From an uncultured Alphaproteobacteria bacterium (lineage in GTDB: Bacteria; Pseudomonadota; Alphaproteobacteria; Rhodobacterales; Rhodobacteraceae), in contig CACMAH010000014.1 of the NCBI GenBank assembly GCA_902611605.1, positions 1-34,860 on the forward strand: DNA of 34,860 nt. Reading direction: 5' to 3'. Position numbers and translations under genes: made by a program. The stretch's first letter is position 1; the number at the start of each line of letters is the position of its first letter. A model generated the notes under the pieces. That model worked only from the letters and a program-made list of their open reading frames with translations, did no database searches and had not been told where the DNA came from. This document shows, piece by piece, positions 25,002 to 33,471 of the stretch.

Positions 25002-25732
25002 GTGGCCCGACCACCACTCAAATCAAATACCTGCCCGGTTGTAAAACTACAGGCAGGTGAAGCTATAAATGCTGCCATGTGGGCAATTTCTTCAGGCGTA
25101 CAAAATCTGCCCTTCGGAATTCGACTTTTCTTATCAGCGATATAGGCATCACTCATCTCATCTAACAAATCAGTCACAGCCATAGAAGGAGCTATACAAT
25201 TTACAGTGATCTCCGACGGCAAGAGTTCTCTTGATAACCCTTTGGCCAAACCAATTACGCCAGCTTTAGCAGCGCCATAGGGGACTGCCCCTGGATTACC
25301 CTCTTTGCCTGCAATCGATGAGATGACTATGATTCGACCCCGTTTACGGATACGAAAATGCTCAAGAGACGCTTTTATTGATAGAAATACTCCGGTAAGA
25401 TCTACTTCCATGACAGCATGCCACTCTTCCAGCGAATACTCCCACATTGGCTTGGTCGGTCCGTTAATGCCAGCATTAGCAATAATGCCATCAATATCGC
25501 CAAGACTTTGCAATGACGAAGCAAATCCTGCAATTGTTGCTTTTTCATCCGTAACATCGACAACTTGAGTATCGGCAAACACCGAATTGTCTCGCATCTC
25601 ACCGGCGTCAATGTCCCAGCCAGAAATCCTGGCACCAAGGTTGCTAAACAGGGTGCTGATGGCTAGGCCAATTCCACGCGCTGCTCCTGTCACGACAAAG
25701 TTTTGACCAGAAATATTGCGAGATAGCTGCAT
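24995..25732 (-). CDS. Short-chain dehydrogenase/reductase
   Basis: A 245-residue classical SDR. The ATG at 25732 is chosen because AAGGAGG lies five bases upstream; the codon before it is TTG. The cofactor motif TGAARGIG is at 15-22, NAG at 86-88, and the catalytic Ser-Tyr-Lys is in ISSIAG and VPYGAAK (Tyr152, Lys156). Asp at the end of strand 2 (SGWDID) suggests NAD rather than NADP. Next to MaoC and acyl-CoA dehydrogenase it may be a 3-hydroxyacyl-CoA dehydrogenase; beside sugar enzymes it may act on a polyol. Both remain possible. Confidence 0.88.
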   Translation of the reverse strand: MQLSRNISGQNFVVTGAARGIGLAISTLFSNLGARISGWDIDAGEMRDNSVFADTQVVDVTDEKATIAGFASSLQSLGDIDGIIANAGINGPTKPMWEYSLEEWHAVMEVDLTGVFLSIKASLEHFRIRKRGRIIVISSIAGKEGNPGAVPYGAAKAGVIGLAKGLSRELLPSEITVNCIAPSMAVTDLLDEMSDAYIADKKSRIPKGRFCTPEEIAHMAAFIASPACSFTTGQVFDLSGGRATW

Positions 25733-25772
25733 CAAACCCTCCTTATGTTAGGTATCGGTTGAAGTTTCAAAG

Positions 25773-26204
25773 TCATTTGTTGGGAACCCATTGCAGAATA
25801 TGGCTTCCAACAGCAACAAGATCCGCATCTTGGTTAGTTACCTCAATTTGCGCCACAGAACGCCGCTTTTCGATATCTACCGCCGAAATTTTATAAACTG
25901 TAGACACTGTATCACCAAGAAACACTGGCTTGATAAACCTTATCTTATCATATCCAACGGCAACCGGCGTCTCGTCTGCGTCACGGCAATGCGCAATTAC
26001 CATTGTCGACACCGTGGACATAAAACCAACTAGCAAGGCACCATGTGCCATTAATCTTCCATACGATGATTTCTCCATATATACCTTGTTGACATGGTTA
26101 GGCGAGAAATCACCAGTAAGTCCAGCGAACTGGTAAACATCACTCTCCGAAACGGTTTTAGTGAACTTAGCATTATCCCCAACTTTAACATAAAAATCTG
26201 TCAT
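25773..26204 (-). CDS. MaoC-like hot-dog (R)-enoyl-CoA hydratase family protein
   Basis: A 143-residue hot-dog fold hydratase. The hydratase-2 motif is clear: FAGLTGDFSPNHVN with Asp32 and His37 as catalytic pair, then AHGALLVGFMS. It would add water to an enoyl-CoA, giving an (R)-3-hydroxyacyl-CoA. The ribosome site AAGGGAT is well placed. It lies between Gfo/Idh and SDR genes, downstream of acyl-CoA dehydrogenase and CoA-transferase, so a hydration step after acyl-CoA dehydrogenation fits. Mesaconyl-CoA hydratase-type activity is another possibility. Confidence 0.85.
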   Translation of the reverse strand: MTDFYVKVGDNAKFTKTVSESDVYQFAGLTGDFSPNHVNKVYMEKSSYGRLMAHGALLVGFMSTVSTMVIAHCRDADETPVAVGYDKIRFIKPVFLGDTVSTVYKISAVDIEKRRSVAQIEVTNQDADLVAVGSHILQWVPNK

Positions 26205-26221
26205 GTAATATATCCCTTGTC

Positions 26222-27271
26222 TTATTTTAATAAACGGTCAATTATGACCCGAGTACCCTCGTTGGCCGCCCGAATGACGGCCAGCGTTACCTCCAGCGAC
26301 TTGGTACCATTTTCTGCGCCTATAATGGGCCGTTGCGTACCCCTCACAACCGAGCACAAGTGCCGACATTGTGCTACATAGGCATCGACAAAAGGCGTCT
26401 CTATTTCTTCAGGAAATATCTCATCCTGCCAGTTACCATCTGCGTTTGAATGCGACCATAATACTAGGTTTGGAAATTCCAGTGAGCCTTTGGTTCCCAT
26501 AAAACGAATGGCATTCTGTTCCGATTTGGGGAATTTTGCATTCTCACCCAACGCCATCTCCCAATTCCAAGGTGTAGGAGTGCGATCGGAAAGTACAAAA
26601 CTTCCGATGGCATTATTGGCAAATTTCATAATTATTGCCACAGCATCTTCCTTTGAAAATTGCTGGTCATGATTGGTAATTTCCGCTGAAACCATCACGA
26701 TATCACCGCAGATGAAACGTAACAAATCAATCTCGTGAATCAGGTTCGTCAGAATTGGTCCCGCCTCGACTTGTCGGCGCCAATGCGGTTCATAATATTG
26801 AGAGTCTTTTCGCACTGTCCATTGGCCAGTCATAGCCATCAAAGTGCCAATCCTGCCACTATGAATTATATCTTTGGCAGTCTTTGTGCAGGGATAATAC
26901 CTTCGCTGATGTCCCACAAGTACTTGACATTTTTGCTTGTAAGCGAAACTTGTAACCTTTCGCGCCTCTTCGATAGTTGCAGTAATTGGTTTTTCCACTA
27001 GCACAGTAAGGTGATGGTTGAGTGCATTCATCACAATGTCGTAATGATGATTGGTCGGTGCCGCGACAATCACTGCATCAAGATTTCCTGCCTCAAACAT
27101 GGTTTGAGCTTCTTTATACAATGGAATAGCACGTTTTGTGACAAGCCCTTCAACTGTCAGTGATGGGTCGGCAATCGCGACAAGGCTGATCTCTTTAAGT
27201 GCGTCGATAGCTTGAATATGTCTCATGCCAATTGTTCCCGCACCGACCAAGCCGACTTTGACATTTTGCAT
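26222..27271 (-). CDS. Gfo/Idh/MocA-family NAD(P)-dependent oxidoreductase
   Basis: A 349-residue sugar/cyclitol-type dehydrogenase. The Rossmann motif GAGTIG is at 10-15, the family lysine in EKP at 93-95, and a later NLIHEIDLLRF holds the His-x2-Asp pair of the active site. Known members act on inositol, glucose-fructose, 3-keto-sugars or anhydro-sugars. It shares one base with the CoA-transferase stop (TAATG), so translation is coupled. Its presence among acyl-CoA genes is unusual and suggests the substrate has a polyol or ring part, by inference. Confidence 0.87.
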   Translation of the reverse strand: MQNVKVGLVGAGTIGMRHIQAIDALKEISLVAIADPSLTVEGLVTKRAIPLYKEAQTMFEAGNLDAVIVAAPTNHHYDIVMNALNHHLTVLVEKPITATIEEARKVTSFAYKQKCQVLVGHQRRYYPCTKTAKDIIHSGRIGTLMAMTGQWTVRKDSQYYEPHWRRQVEAGPILTNLIHEIDLLRFICGDIVMVSAEITNHDQQFSKEDAVAIIMKFANNAIGSFVLSDRTPTPWNWEMALGENAKFPKSEQNAIRFMGTKGSLEFPNLVLWSHSNADGNWQDEIFPEEIETPFVDAYVAQCRHLCSVVRGTQRPIIGAENGTKSLEVTLAVIRAANEGTRVIIDRLLK

Positions 27272-28815
27272 TATGGTAAGTCTCCATTTTCATAAAATAG
27301 TGAAGCATCCATTATCTTTGGCACTGTATCAATCTGCGGTGCAAATCCCATCCGATCAAGCACGTCATTTTGTAAATCCACTCCGGGCGCAATCTCAATC
27401 AAAGCAACCCCATTTTTAGTCAAAGCAAATACTGCGCGTTCTGTGACATAAATTACACGCTGCCCATGGACCAATGCTTGTTGGCCTGAAAACGTAATCT
27501 GTGCTACTTCTTTGACTAGTTTAGTAATTCGTCCATTTGCCTTTATCAACAACTTGCCAGCACCAATCTCTACCGAAGTACCACCAGTATCAAAAGTACC
27601 ACAAAAAATGACAGTTCTCGCATTTTGAGCAATGTCGATAAATCCGCCCGGCCCAACCGTATTACCTGCTAACTTAGAGACGTTGACATTGCCATGCTGA
27701 TCTATCTCGCCAAATCCAAGAAAGGCAATATCAAGACCTCCACCAGAATAGAAATCGAACTGCGAAGGGCCGTCTATCATGCAAGTTGGATTTTGAGCGT
27801 AACCAAACAGGTCACCGTCTAGCAATTGGCCACCATAAGTACCATGCTCAATAGTCTGGTAGTAGCTTTCTGCCATGCCATCAAGAGCAATAAGCTTAGC
27901 CACCTGATCAGGGATGCCAAAACCAAAATTAATCACTGACCCTGTGACAAGTTCCTTTTTTGCCCGCCTTGCAATTACCAAACGGGAAGAGAAACTTAGT
28001 GATGTCTGTTTGATATTTTCTCGATAAGCCTCACCTGAGAGGGCATCGTCGTAAAACAGATCGTAGCTCTGTTGCTGGCTTGGATCAATTACCACAGCAT
28101 CAACAAGCGCCCCGGGAATGCGAACCTCGCGCGCTTTAAGACTGTTGCGTGGCACTTTACCCTTGACCTGAAAAATTACTTTTCCGCCTGTGTTATGTGC
28201 AGCAGCAGCCATAGCATAAATGTCAAGATTTGCCGGTTCTTCTTCTAGTGAGATATTACCGTCTTCGTCTGCATAGCTACCACGTAGAAGTGCAACGCTT
28301 ATGGGGATAGGCAGATAACGAATGTATTCTCTTCCACCTATTGAAATTAGTTCTGTCAAATCGGCCTTTGCTGCCTGGTTCATCCGGCCACCATCTTGCC
28401 TTGGGTCAACGAAGGTTCCTAAACCAACATGAGTTATCAATCCTGGTCGACCAGCTGCGACTTCACGCATAAGTTGCATTATCACTCCGCCTGGAAGAAT
28501 ATAGGCCTCAATTTCGTTGTCTTTTGCCATTTGTTGCATGCGAGGCGACCATATCCAATGTCCTCCAATAACTCGTCTAGTCATACCAGTATGCGCAAAG
28601 CGATTCATTCCGCGCCGCTGCCTGTCACCAATTCCAAGTGCATGAATACAAGTCAAATTTCGGGGGTAACCTGTCTCAAGGAAACGCCGCTCAATCGCTT
28701 CATGCAGGGTACTGGCTTCGACTAAGCCACCACCACCACCAACCAGTCCAACAGTCGAGTCATCACTTACAATTGCTGCCGCCTGTTCAGGTGATATAAA
28801 TTTTACCCCTGTCAT
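27271..28815 (-). CDS. Acyl-CoA:acetate/3-ketoacid CoA-transferase (family I, fused subunits)
   Basis: A 514-residue CoA-transferase with alpha and beta halves fused, like propionate CoA-transferases and YdiF. The start at 28815 is used: GAGGA lies five bases before it and the family N-terminus (KFISPEQAAAIV) follows at once; an earlier in-frame ATG at 28848 is inside the acyl-CoA dehydrogenase gene. The glycine-rich VGLVGGGGGLVE is at 22-33, the second-half motif NFGFGIPDQ at about 296-304, and the glutamate expected to form the CoA thioester is Glu323 (TIEHGTYGG). It would activate the imported acid as a CoA ester. The acceptor acid is unknown. Confidence 0.88.
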   Translation of the reverse strand: MTGVKFISPEQAAAIVSDDSTVGLVGGGGGLVEASTLHEAIERRFLETGYPRNLTCIHALGIGDRQRRGMNRFAHTGMTRRVIGGHWIWSPRMQQMAKDNEIEAYILPGGVIMQLMREVAAGRPGLITHVGLGTFVDPRQDGGRMNQAAKADLTELISIGGREYIRYLPIPISVALLRGSYADEDGNISLEEEPANLDIYAMAAAAHNTGGKVIFQVKGKVPRNSLKAREVRIPGALVDAVVIDPSQQQSYDLFYDDALSGEAYRENIKQTSLSFSSRLVIARRAKKELVTGSVINFGFGIPDQVAKLIALDGMAESYYQTIEHGTYGGQLLDGDLFGYAQNPTCMIDGPSQFDFYSGGGLDIAFLGFGEIDQHGNVNVSKLAGNTVGPGGFIDIAQNARTVIFCGTFDTGGTSVEIGAGKLLIKANGRITKLVKEVAQITFSGQQALVHGQRVIYVTERAVFALTKNGVALIEIAPGVDLQNDVLDRMGFAPQIDTVPKIMDASLFYENGDLP

Positions 28816-28816
28816 T

Positions 28817-29992
28817 TTATTCCTCGTAGCAATCATAGAGTGAGACATCGCCCTTCATTAGTTCCCTCGCCATCACTAATCGATGAACTTCTGATGTGCC
28901 ATCATAAATCCGACTAATTCTAGCATCTCGATAGTATCGTTCGATTGGAAAATCGCGGCAGTACCCAGTTCCACCATAAATCTGTACGGCACGATCCACC
29001 ACGCGACCAAGCATTTCAGATGCTTGAATTTTTAACATCGAGATACCACCTCGCATCTCTTCTCCCGAATCTATCCTACTAGCTATTTGCCAGAGTGCAA
29101 GCCGACAGGCATTAATTTCCATCGCAGAATCAGCTAGCATTTGCTGAATCATCTGAAAATCGCCGATAGCAGCTCCAAACTGGCGTCTTTGTCTAGCATA
29201 TTCGAGGCTCATTTTCATAACCATAGTTGCTCTACCGACAGCTCGTGCAGCCACTTGAGCAAGCCGTACTCGTCCAAGCGTTGCAAAGGCTAATTTCAAA
29301 CCTTGCCCTTCTCGGCCAAGCAAGTGCTGAGGACTGAGCCGAACCTCATCAAAGCGCATTTCGACATGGGAAGTACCACGCAGGCCCATCATTGGTTGGT
29401 CACGGCCAACAACTAAGCCTGGCATCCCTTTTTCTACAATAAAAGTTGAAATACCCTTTGTGGCTGCATTTGGATCAGTCACAGCTGTCACGACAAAAAA
29501 ATCGGAATAATACCCATCCGAAATAAAGTGCTTGGCGCCGTTCAAAACCCATCCATTATTTGATCTAATTGCCTGGGAAGTAATTGCTGCAGCATCCGAC
29601 CCAGCTTCAGGTTCGGTGAAAGCTATGGAAAAGGTTCGGTCTCCTCGAACTGCAGGCAAAAGATAGTTTTCGATTTGTACCTCACTGCCCTCCAACAATA
29701 TTTCATAGACATTACCGAAGGCACGCCTAATCAGTATATCGCTTGTCCATCCAAATTGTTCCTCTGCAATCATCCAATCCAGCACTGACAAGCCTCCTCC
29801 ACCAAATTCTGAGGGTATGTTGACTGCGTAAAGACCAAGTGCTTGAGATTTCTTGCGAATATCTACCGCTAGAGTATCAGATAAGCTCCCGGTTTCTTCA
29901 ATATCTTGCTCCAGCGGTTTCAACTCACTACGAATAAAAGACCTTATTGTATTAACTAAAAGTCGCTGTTCCTGGTTTAGCTTCAAATCCAT
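28817..29992 (-). CDS. Acyl-CoA dehydrogenase
   Basis: A 391-residue FAD-dependent acyl-CoA dehydrogenase. Features: FTEPEAGSDAA for flavin binding, MGLRGTSHVEMRFDEVRL, RRQFG, YGGTGYCRDFPIERYYRDAR, and the catalytic glutamate Glu368 in DGTSEVHR at the usual C-terminal place. It introduces a 2,3-double bond into an acyl-CoA and passes electrons to ETF. One base separates its stop from the CoA-transferase start. It leads a six-gene run ending at 24180. Chain-length or branch preference cannot be read from sequence. Confidence 0.92.
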   Translation of the reverse strand: MDLKLNQEQRLLVNTIRSFIRSELKPLEQDIEETGSLSDTLAVDIRKKSQALGLYAVNIPSEFGGGGLSVLDWMIAEEQFGWTSDILIRRAFGNVYEILLEGSEVQIENYLLPAVRGDRTFSIAFTEPEAGSDAAAITSQAIRSNNGWVLNGAKHFISDGYYSDFFVVTAVTDPNAATKGISTFIVEKGMPGLVVGRDQPMMGLRGTSHVEMRFDEVRLSPQHLLGREGQGLKLAFATLGRVRLAQVAARAVGRATMVMKMSLEYARQRRQFGAAIGDFQMIQQMLADSAMEINACRLALWQIASRIDSGEEMRGGISMLKIQASEMLGRVVDRAVQIYGGTGYCRDFPIERYYRDARISRIYDGTSEVHRLVMARELMKGDVSLYDCYEE

Positions 29993-30143
29993 TACGAAAA
30001 CATCTTTCTAGCACCGTACTGACCTTTGAGTAGTAGTTCAAAAGTTAGCAATCTGACTAAGCAGTAAGGTGAAATATATTTTAGGCCGTAATTACTGGTT
30101 TGTTCTATCATCAATATACCTGCCAATATTTAATGAGACAATT

Positions 30144-31007
30144 CTATTCAAAAAGTGTTTTAAATAATCCTATGCATTGGCGAAAACCATCTTCGAAATT
30201 ACCATTTCCAGGGTGATAAACACTTTCAAACGAAATCACACCCTCGTACCCATCACCACGCATCGCGCTGGCCATCTGTTTGAACTGATTGGCTAATTGT
30301 CCCTCACCAATACGTCGAATCTCTAAGGTCGCTCTAGGCGTATCAACATGCACATCTTTAATATGTACATGACCTAGGTAACCCGTCTTAATTTCTTCAT
30401 AGCCATCTGGAAAGGCTTGCTCATGACACCAACAATTATTTGCTGGATCCCATAGTATTTTTAGCACATCCTTAGCATTGAGATCGTCGATCATTTTACG
30501 TCCGGTATAATTTGAGTTAACCATTGTACCGTTGCCTGTCTCAACGACTAGAGTTATACCAGCATCACGTGCTAAGTCGCAAGCTGGGGCAATCAAGGGC
30601 AACAATTTTTCCCAAGCTCCATTGGCAACGTTCCATTTTTCAGCCCCATTACTTCCCCAAAGGATTTGTTCTTTTCTTGGGGTCATTATCCGTACAAGAG
30701 GGCTGTCTACTATGTGAGCCATATCAATAACTCGTTTCAGTGCATCCATATGTTTTGTATGTAAATCATCACCAGCCAAATTGGCTGTTGTCATACCAGC
30801 AAAAATATGACGGCTGAGGCAGCTTACGGGTTTACCTCTATCACGTAAAATCAAATCAATCTCTTTAATTTCCTGAGCCGAATGATCACCTACTTCTTTG
30901 TCACCAACAAATTGCAGCTCTGCATATTCGAGTTCAAACTCGTCCATGACATTGACTGTGTAAGAAAGGTCACGGCTGATTCCGTCGCAAATGATACCAA
31001 GTTTCAT
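30144..31007 (-). CDS. Xylose-isomerase-like TIM-barrel protein (sugar phosphate isomerase/epimerase family)
   Basis: A 287-residue TIM-barrel protein. The ATG at 31007 is used because GAGGA is seven bases upstream and MKLGIICDG is a natural N-terminus; the longer frame to 31076 runs into the neighbouring gene. Metal ligands are likely in VVETGNG (Glu), LWDPANN (Asp), HVHIKDVH (His) and ISFESVYHP (Glu). It lies 14 bases downstream of the 3-hydroxyisobutyrate-dehydrogenase-like gene. Such pairs occur in pathways for acid sugars, so the two may act in sequence. Not closely similar by eye to the protein at 24180-25001. Confidence 0.83.
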   Translation of the reverse strand: MKLGIICDGISRDLSYTVNVMDEFELEYAELQFVGDKEVGDHSAQEIKEIDLILRDRGKPVSCLSRHIFAGMTTANLAGDDLHTKHMDALKRVIDMAHIVDSPLVRIMTPRKEQILWGSNGAEKWNVANGAWEKLLPLIAPACDLARDAGITLVVETGNGTMVNSNYTGRKMIDDLNAKDVLKILWDPANNCWCHEQAFPDGYEEIKTGYLGHVHIKDVHVDTPRATLEIRRIGEGQLANQFKQMASAMRGDGYEGVISFESVYHPGNGNFEDGFRQCIGLFKTLFE

Positions 31008-31021
31008 AACAGTTTCCTCTT

Positions 31022-31912
31022 TCAACGATGCAGTTCTGCACCAATTATCTCTTCCATAACTCGAGTGCAGACCCAATTGTCTCCTTCAGGATACTTTGAT
31101 TTACCCTGATGGAAAATCTGCATCGCAGTTGACGCCATTAGAAGTGGCACTCCCAATTCTTCAGCCATATTCAAAGAGATAGTGAGATCTTTATGCATGG
31201 TTCCTATGCCAGACCCTGTGCCCTCAAATTTGCGATCAATTATATTTTCCAGCGCTACATTTGCCACACCACATCCAGCTCCCGAGGTAGAGAAAACATC
31301 GTATAAAGCTTGGCCTGACACACCAGCCTTAGCAGCTAGTGCGGCTGCTTCGAAAGTAGCACCGAAGATAGAGCCAATAAGAGTTTGAAGACAAGATTTC
31401 ATTACCTGTCCTTCACCTGCATGGGTTCCTACTCGATGGATGGTACTAGAAACTGATTCCATAATCGTAGCGTATTTATCAAGAACATCAGATGCGGCAG
31501 CGGCCATCATTGTCAGCGTGCCGTTCTGCGCTCTAGGAAATCCACCAGATACTGGACTGTCTATCAGATGAACCCCTGAACCTTGTAATGCAGTATCTAT
31601 CTCTCGAGCTTCCAAAGGTTTTATCGTTGCTGTAAGTAAAACCGCACCGCCTTTGGACATGTGCGATGCCAAGCCATTTTCGCCTAGGATTACAGACTTA
31701 GCCTGTTCGCCATTCATCACCATTACAAAAACGGCATCAGAATTGTTCCCGACTTCGGCTATGGAAGCAGCAGGCGTTCCACCCATTTGAACAAACGCAT
31801 CCATACGCAAATTACTTAGATCAAAGCCAGTTGTTAAAATACCATTTTTAATAAGGTTTTTTGCCAAACCACTGCCCATATCACCTAATCCAATAACTCC
31901 AGCGCGCATCAT
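31022..31912 (-). CDS. 3-Hydroxyisobutyrate dehydrogenase / L-threonate dehydrogenase-like protein
   Basis: A 296-residue beta-hydroxyacid dehydrogenase. The NAD motif GLGDMG is at 8-13, the substrate loop DSPVSGG at 118-124, and catalytic Lys172 in GEGQVMKSCLQ. The family asparagine usually found three or four residues after the lysine is not there (Leu175-Gln176), a notable change that may alter substrate choice. EAAALAAKAG and LYDVFSTSGAG recall the tartronate-semialdehyde and threonate dehydrogenase branch. GAGGA precedes the tandem ATGs at 31912/31909. First gene of the minus-strand block, starting about 210 bases from the hsdS remnant. Confidence 0.85.
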   Translation of the reverse strand: MMRAGVIGLGDMGSGLAKNLIKNGILTTGFDLSNLRMDAFVQMGGTPAASIAEVGNNSDAVFVMVMNGEQAKSVILGENGLASHMSKGGAVLLTATIKPLEAREIDTALQGSGVHLIDSPVSGGFPRAQNGTLTMMAAAASDVLDKYATIMESVSSTIHRVGTHAGEGQVMKSCLQTLIGSIFGATFEAAALAAKAGVSGQALYDVFSTSGAGCGVANVALENIIDRKFEGTGSGIGTMHKDLTISLNMAEELGVPLLMASTAMQIFHQGKSKYPEGDNWVCTRVMEEIIGAELHR

Positions 31913-32123
31913 ATTTGTATCCTCATTTTAATTCTCTTTAGATCTCAAAAACTATACTTAGAATAATGTTAATTATTTAGGTGTTGGCTAGTAGGTCACA
32001 GCTTTTGAAGCTTCATAGTGTTGATTATTATCATTTCCAGAATAAGTTGCAAGTTTTGTTCTCTTTTTAAAAGCTCAAATTCTTCAAATGGATATTATTT
32101 TTGTTGATATGACATCTAAATAG
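31913..32123. other. Boundary stretch between the catabolic block and the mobile remnants
   Basis: AT-rich, with no intact gene. On the minus strand 31996-32094 is open for about 30 codons, reading PFEEFELLKREQN and on to a TGA. It looks coding-like and could be the tail of a lost gene, but I do not recognise it. The hsdS-like frame begins at 32124, right after a TAG. Confidence 0.35.
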
Positions 32124-33266
32124 CTGTTTAGGTTTGGATTTACATTTGAATATTTTAACAAAAGGGCATTTAAAAAAAAAGGCGATGTTTTAATCGTGGT
32201 GAGAGGCAATGGTATAGGGAAAGTTGGTCTATTCATTGATGAAATTGAACATTGTAATATAAACGCGCAATTAGCCTTTATTAGAACAAATCAGGAGGAA
32301 CTAGACTCTGCATATTTGTACTACTTATTCTCCACTGATTATTACTTAGAATTGTTTAAAAGATTTGGAAGTGGTTCAGCTCAGCCTCAACTTCCAATCA
32401 ATAGATTAAAACTGGTTCCTGTTATTGAGCGAGATATAAAAGAACAGCGAAATATATCCAAAGTTTTGTCTGATATTGATTGCAAAATCGAACTCAATAA
32501 CCAAATTAATTCTGAATTAGAAGCCATGGCCAAGTTGATATACGACTATTGGTTTGTGCAGTTCGATTTCCCTGATGAGAAGGGCAAGCCCTATAAGTCG
32601 TCCGGTGGGGAAATGGTTTATAACGAGGATTTAAAGCGAGAGATCCCACAGGGTTGGGAAGTTATTGAACTAGGTGATCTGGTCAAATTTCAAAAAGGTA
32701 TCTCATATTCCAGTAAAGACATCGGGCTGTCGGGAATTCCTATGATCAATCTTAATTCATTTAATCTTGATGGCAGCTATAAAAAAGAAGGTATAAAGTA
32801 TTTCAATGGTAGAGTTAATCCTGACAGACTCTGCAAAAAAGGCGACTTAGTAATAGCGGTAACTGACGTCACCCGAAATGCGGAAATAATTGGGAAAGGT
32901 TTTTCTATTCCAGACTTATTTTTTGGTGATGTTCTAATTTCAACGGATGTTGCCAAGGTTGAATTATCAGATCGGTTGACACAAGAATTTACGTAACAAT
33001 TGTTCAACTCTGAGAGTTATCATAATTACATCAAATATTTTGCAACGGGGACTTTGGTATTGCACCTGGATTTAAATGGCATTCGGTGGAGTAAGATCGC
33101 CTTGCCACCACTTGAGCTACAGAGGAAATATTCTGAGATAAGTCGATCTGCAAAACTTAAATTTACAACTTCAATGAGTGAAGATCAAACACTTAGCGAA
33201 TTGCGCGACTGGCTTCTACCGATGCTGATAAACGGCCAAGTCACGGTTAGAGAACCGAATAATTAG
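32124..33266 (+). pseudogene. hsdS: Type I restriction-modification specificity subunit (hsdS), truncated and interrupted
   Basis: One reading frame from 32124 to 33266 matches HsdS, broken by a TAA at 32994-32996. The first part starts inside the first target-recognition domain (KKKGDVLIVVRGNGIGKVG) with no proper start codon. It runs through the central helix with the conserved YDYWFVQFDF and KSSGGEMVYN, then opens the second recognition domain (IPQGWEVIELGDLV). After the stop the same frame continues with LFNSESYHNYIKYFATGT and the C-terminal helical repeat (LLPMLINGQV). The nonsense codon lies in QEFT-stop-QLFNSE, so one base change could have caused it. Roughly the first 100 residues are missing, replaced by unrelated sequence. 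No hsdM or hsdR is present. Almost surely non-functional. Confidence 0.88.
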
Positions 33267-33355
33267 CTAAACAAGCCGGGACGAGACACGAGATATTCCC
33301 AGCTAACGAATTGTAATGTTTGAGGTTCAGTTGAATTAAAATAAGGTTTGGACTT

Positions 33356-33464
33356 TGGTCATCCACACCCCCATAAGGGGGGTGTGGTGACTGACCATTT
33401 GTCCATTTAACTTTGGTCATCGATAAATAGACATTTAGTCAACATGACCATTTTTGAATGACCA
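33356..33464. repeat. TGGTCA repeat array, iteron-like
   Basis: Five copies of TGGTCA: two on the plus strand (33356-33361 and 33414-33419, each within ACTTTGGTCATC) and three on the minus strand (seen as TGACCA at 33392-33397, 33445-33450 and 33459-33464, each followed by ATTT). They lie just beyond the 3' end of the RepA-like gene and surround the hairpin at 33363-33387. They may be replication iterons or sites for a directionality factor. Confidence 0.6.
33363..33387. repeat. Perfect 10-bp GC-rich stem-loop
   Basis: CCACACCCCC (33363-33372) pairs fully with GGGGGTGTGG (33378-33387) over the 5-base loop ATAAG. No T-tract follows on either strand, so it is not a textbook terminator, although it lies between the convergent hsdS remnant and repA-like gene. 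Its place within the TGGTCA repeats suggests a role at an origin or control site. Confidence 0.7.
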
Positions 33465-33471
33465 TTTGAGA

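Noticed and set aside
24180-31912. A myo-inositol degradation cluster
   Set aside because: Gfo/Idh and xylose-isomerase-like genes would fit, but iolB, iolC, iolD and iolA types are absent and acyl-CoA genes are interleaved.
33363-33387. Rho-independent terminator between hsdS remnant and the RepA-like gene
   Set aside because: The stem is strong, but no T-run follows on either strand and it sits inside a repeat array.
33356-33464. CRISPR array
   Set aside because: Repeats are only 6-12 bases, in both orientations and irregularly spaced; no cas gene is present.
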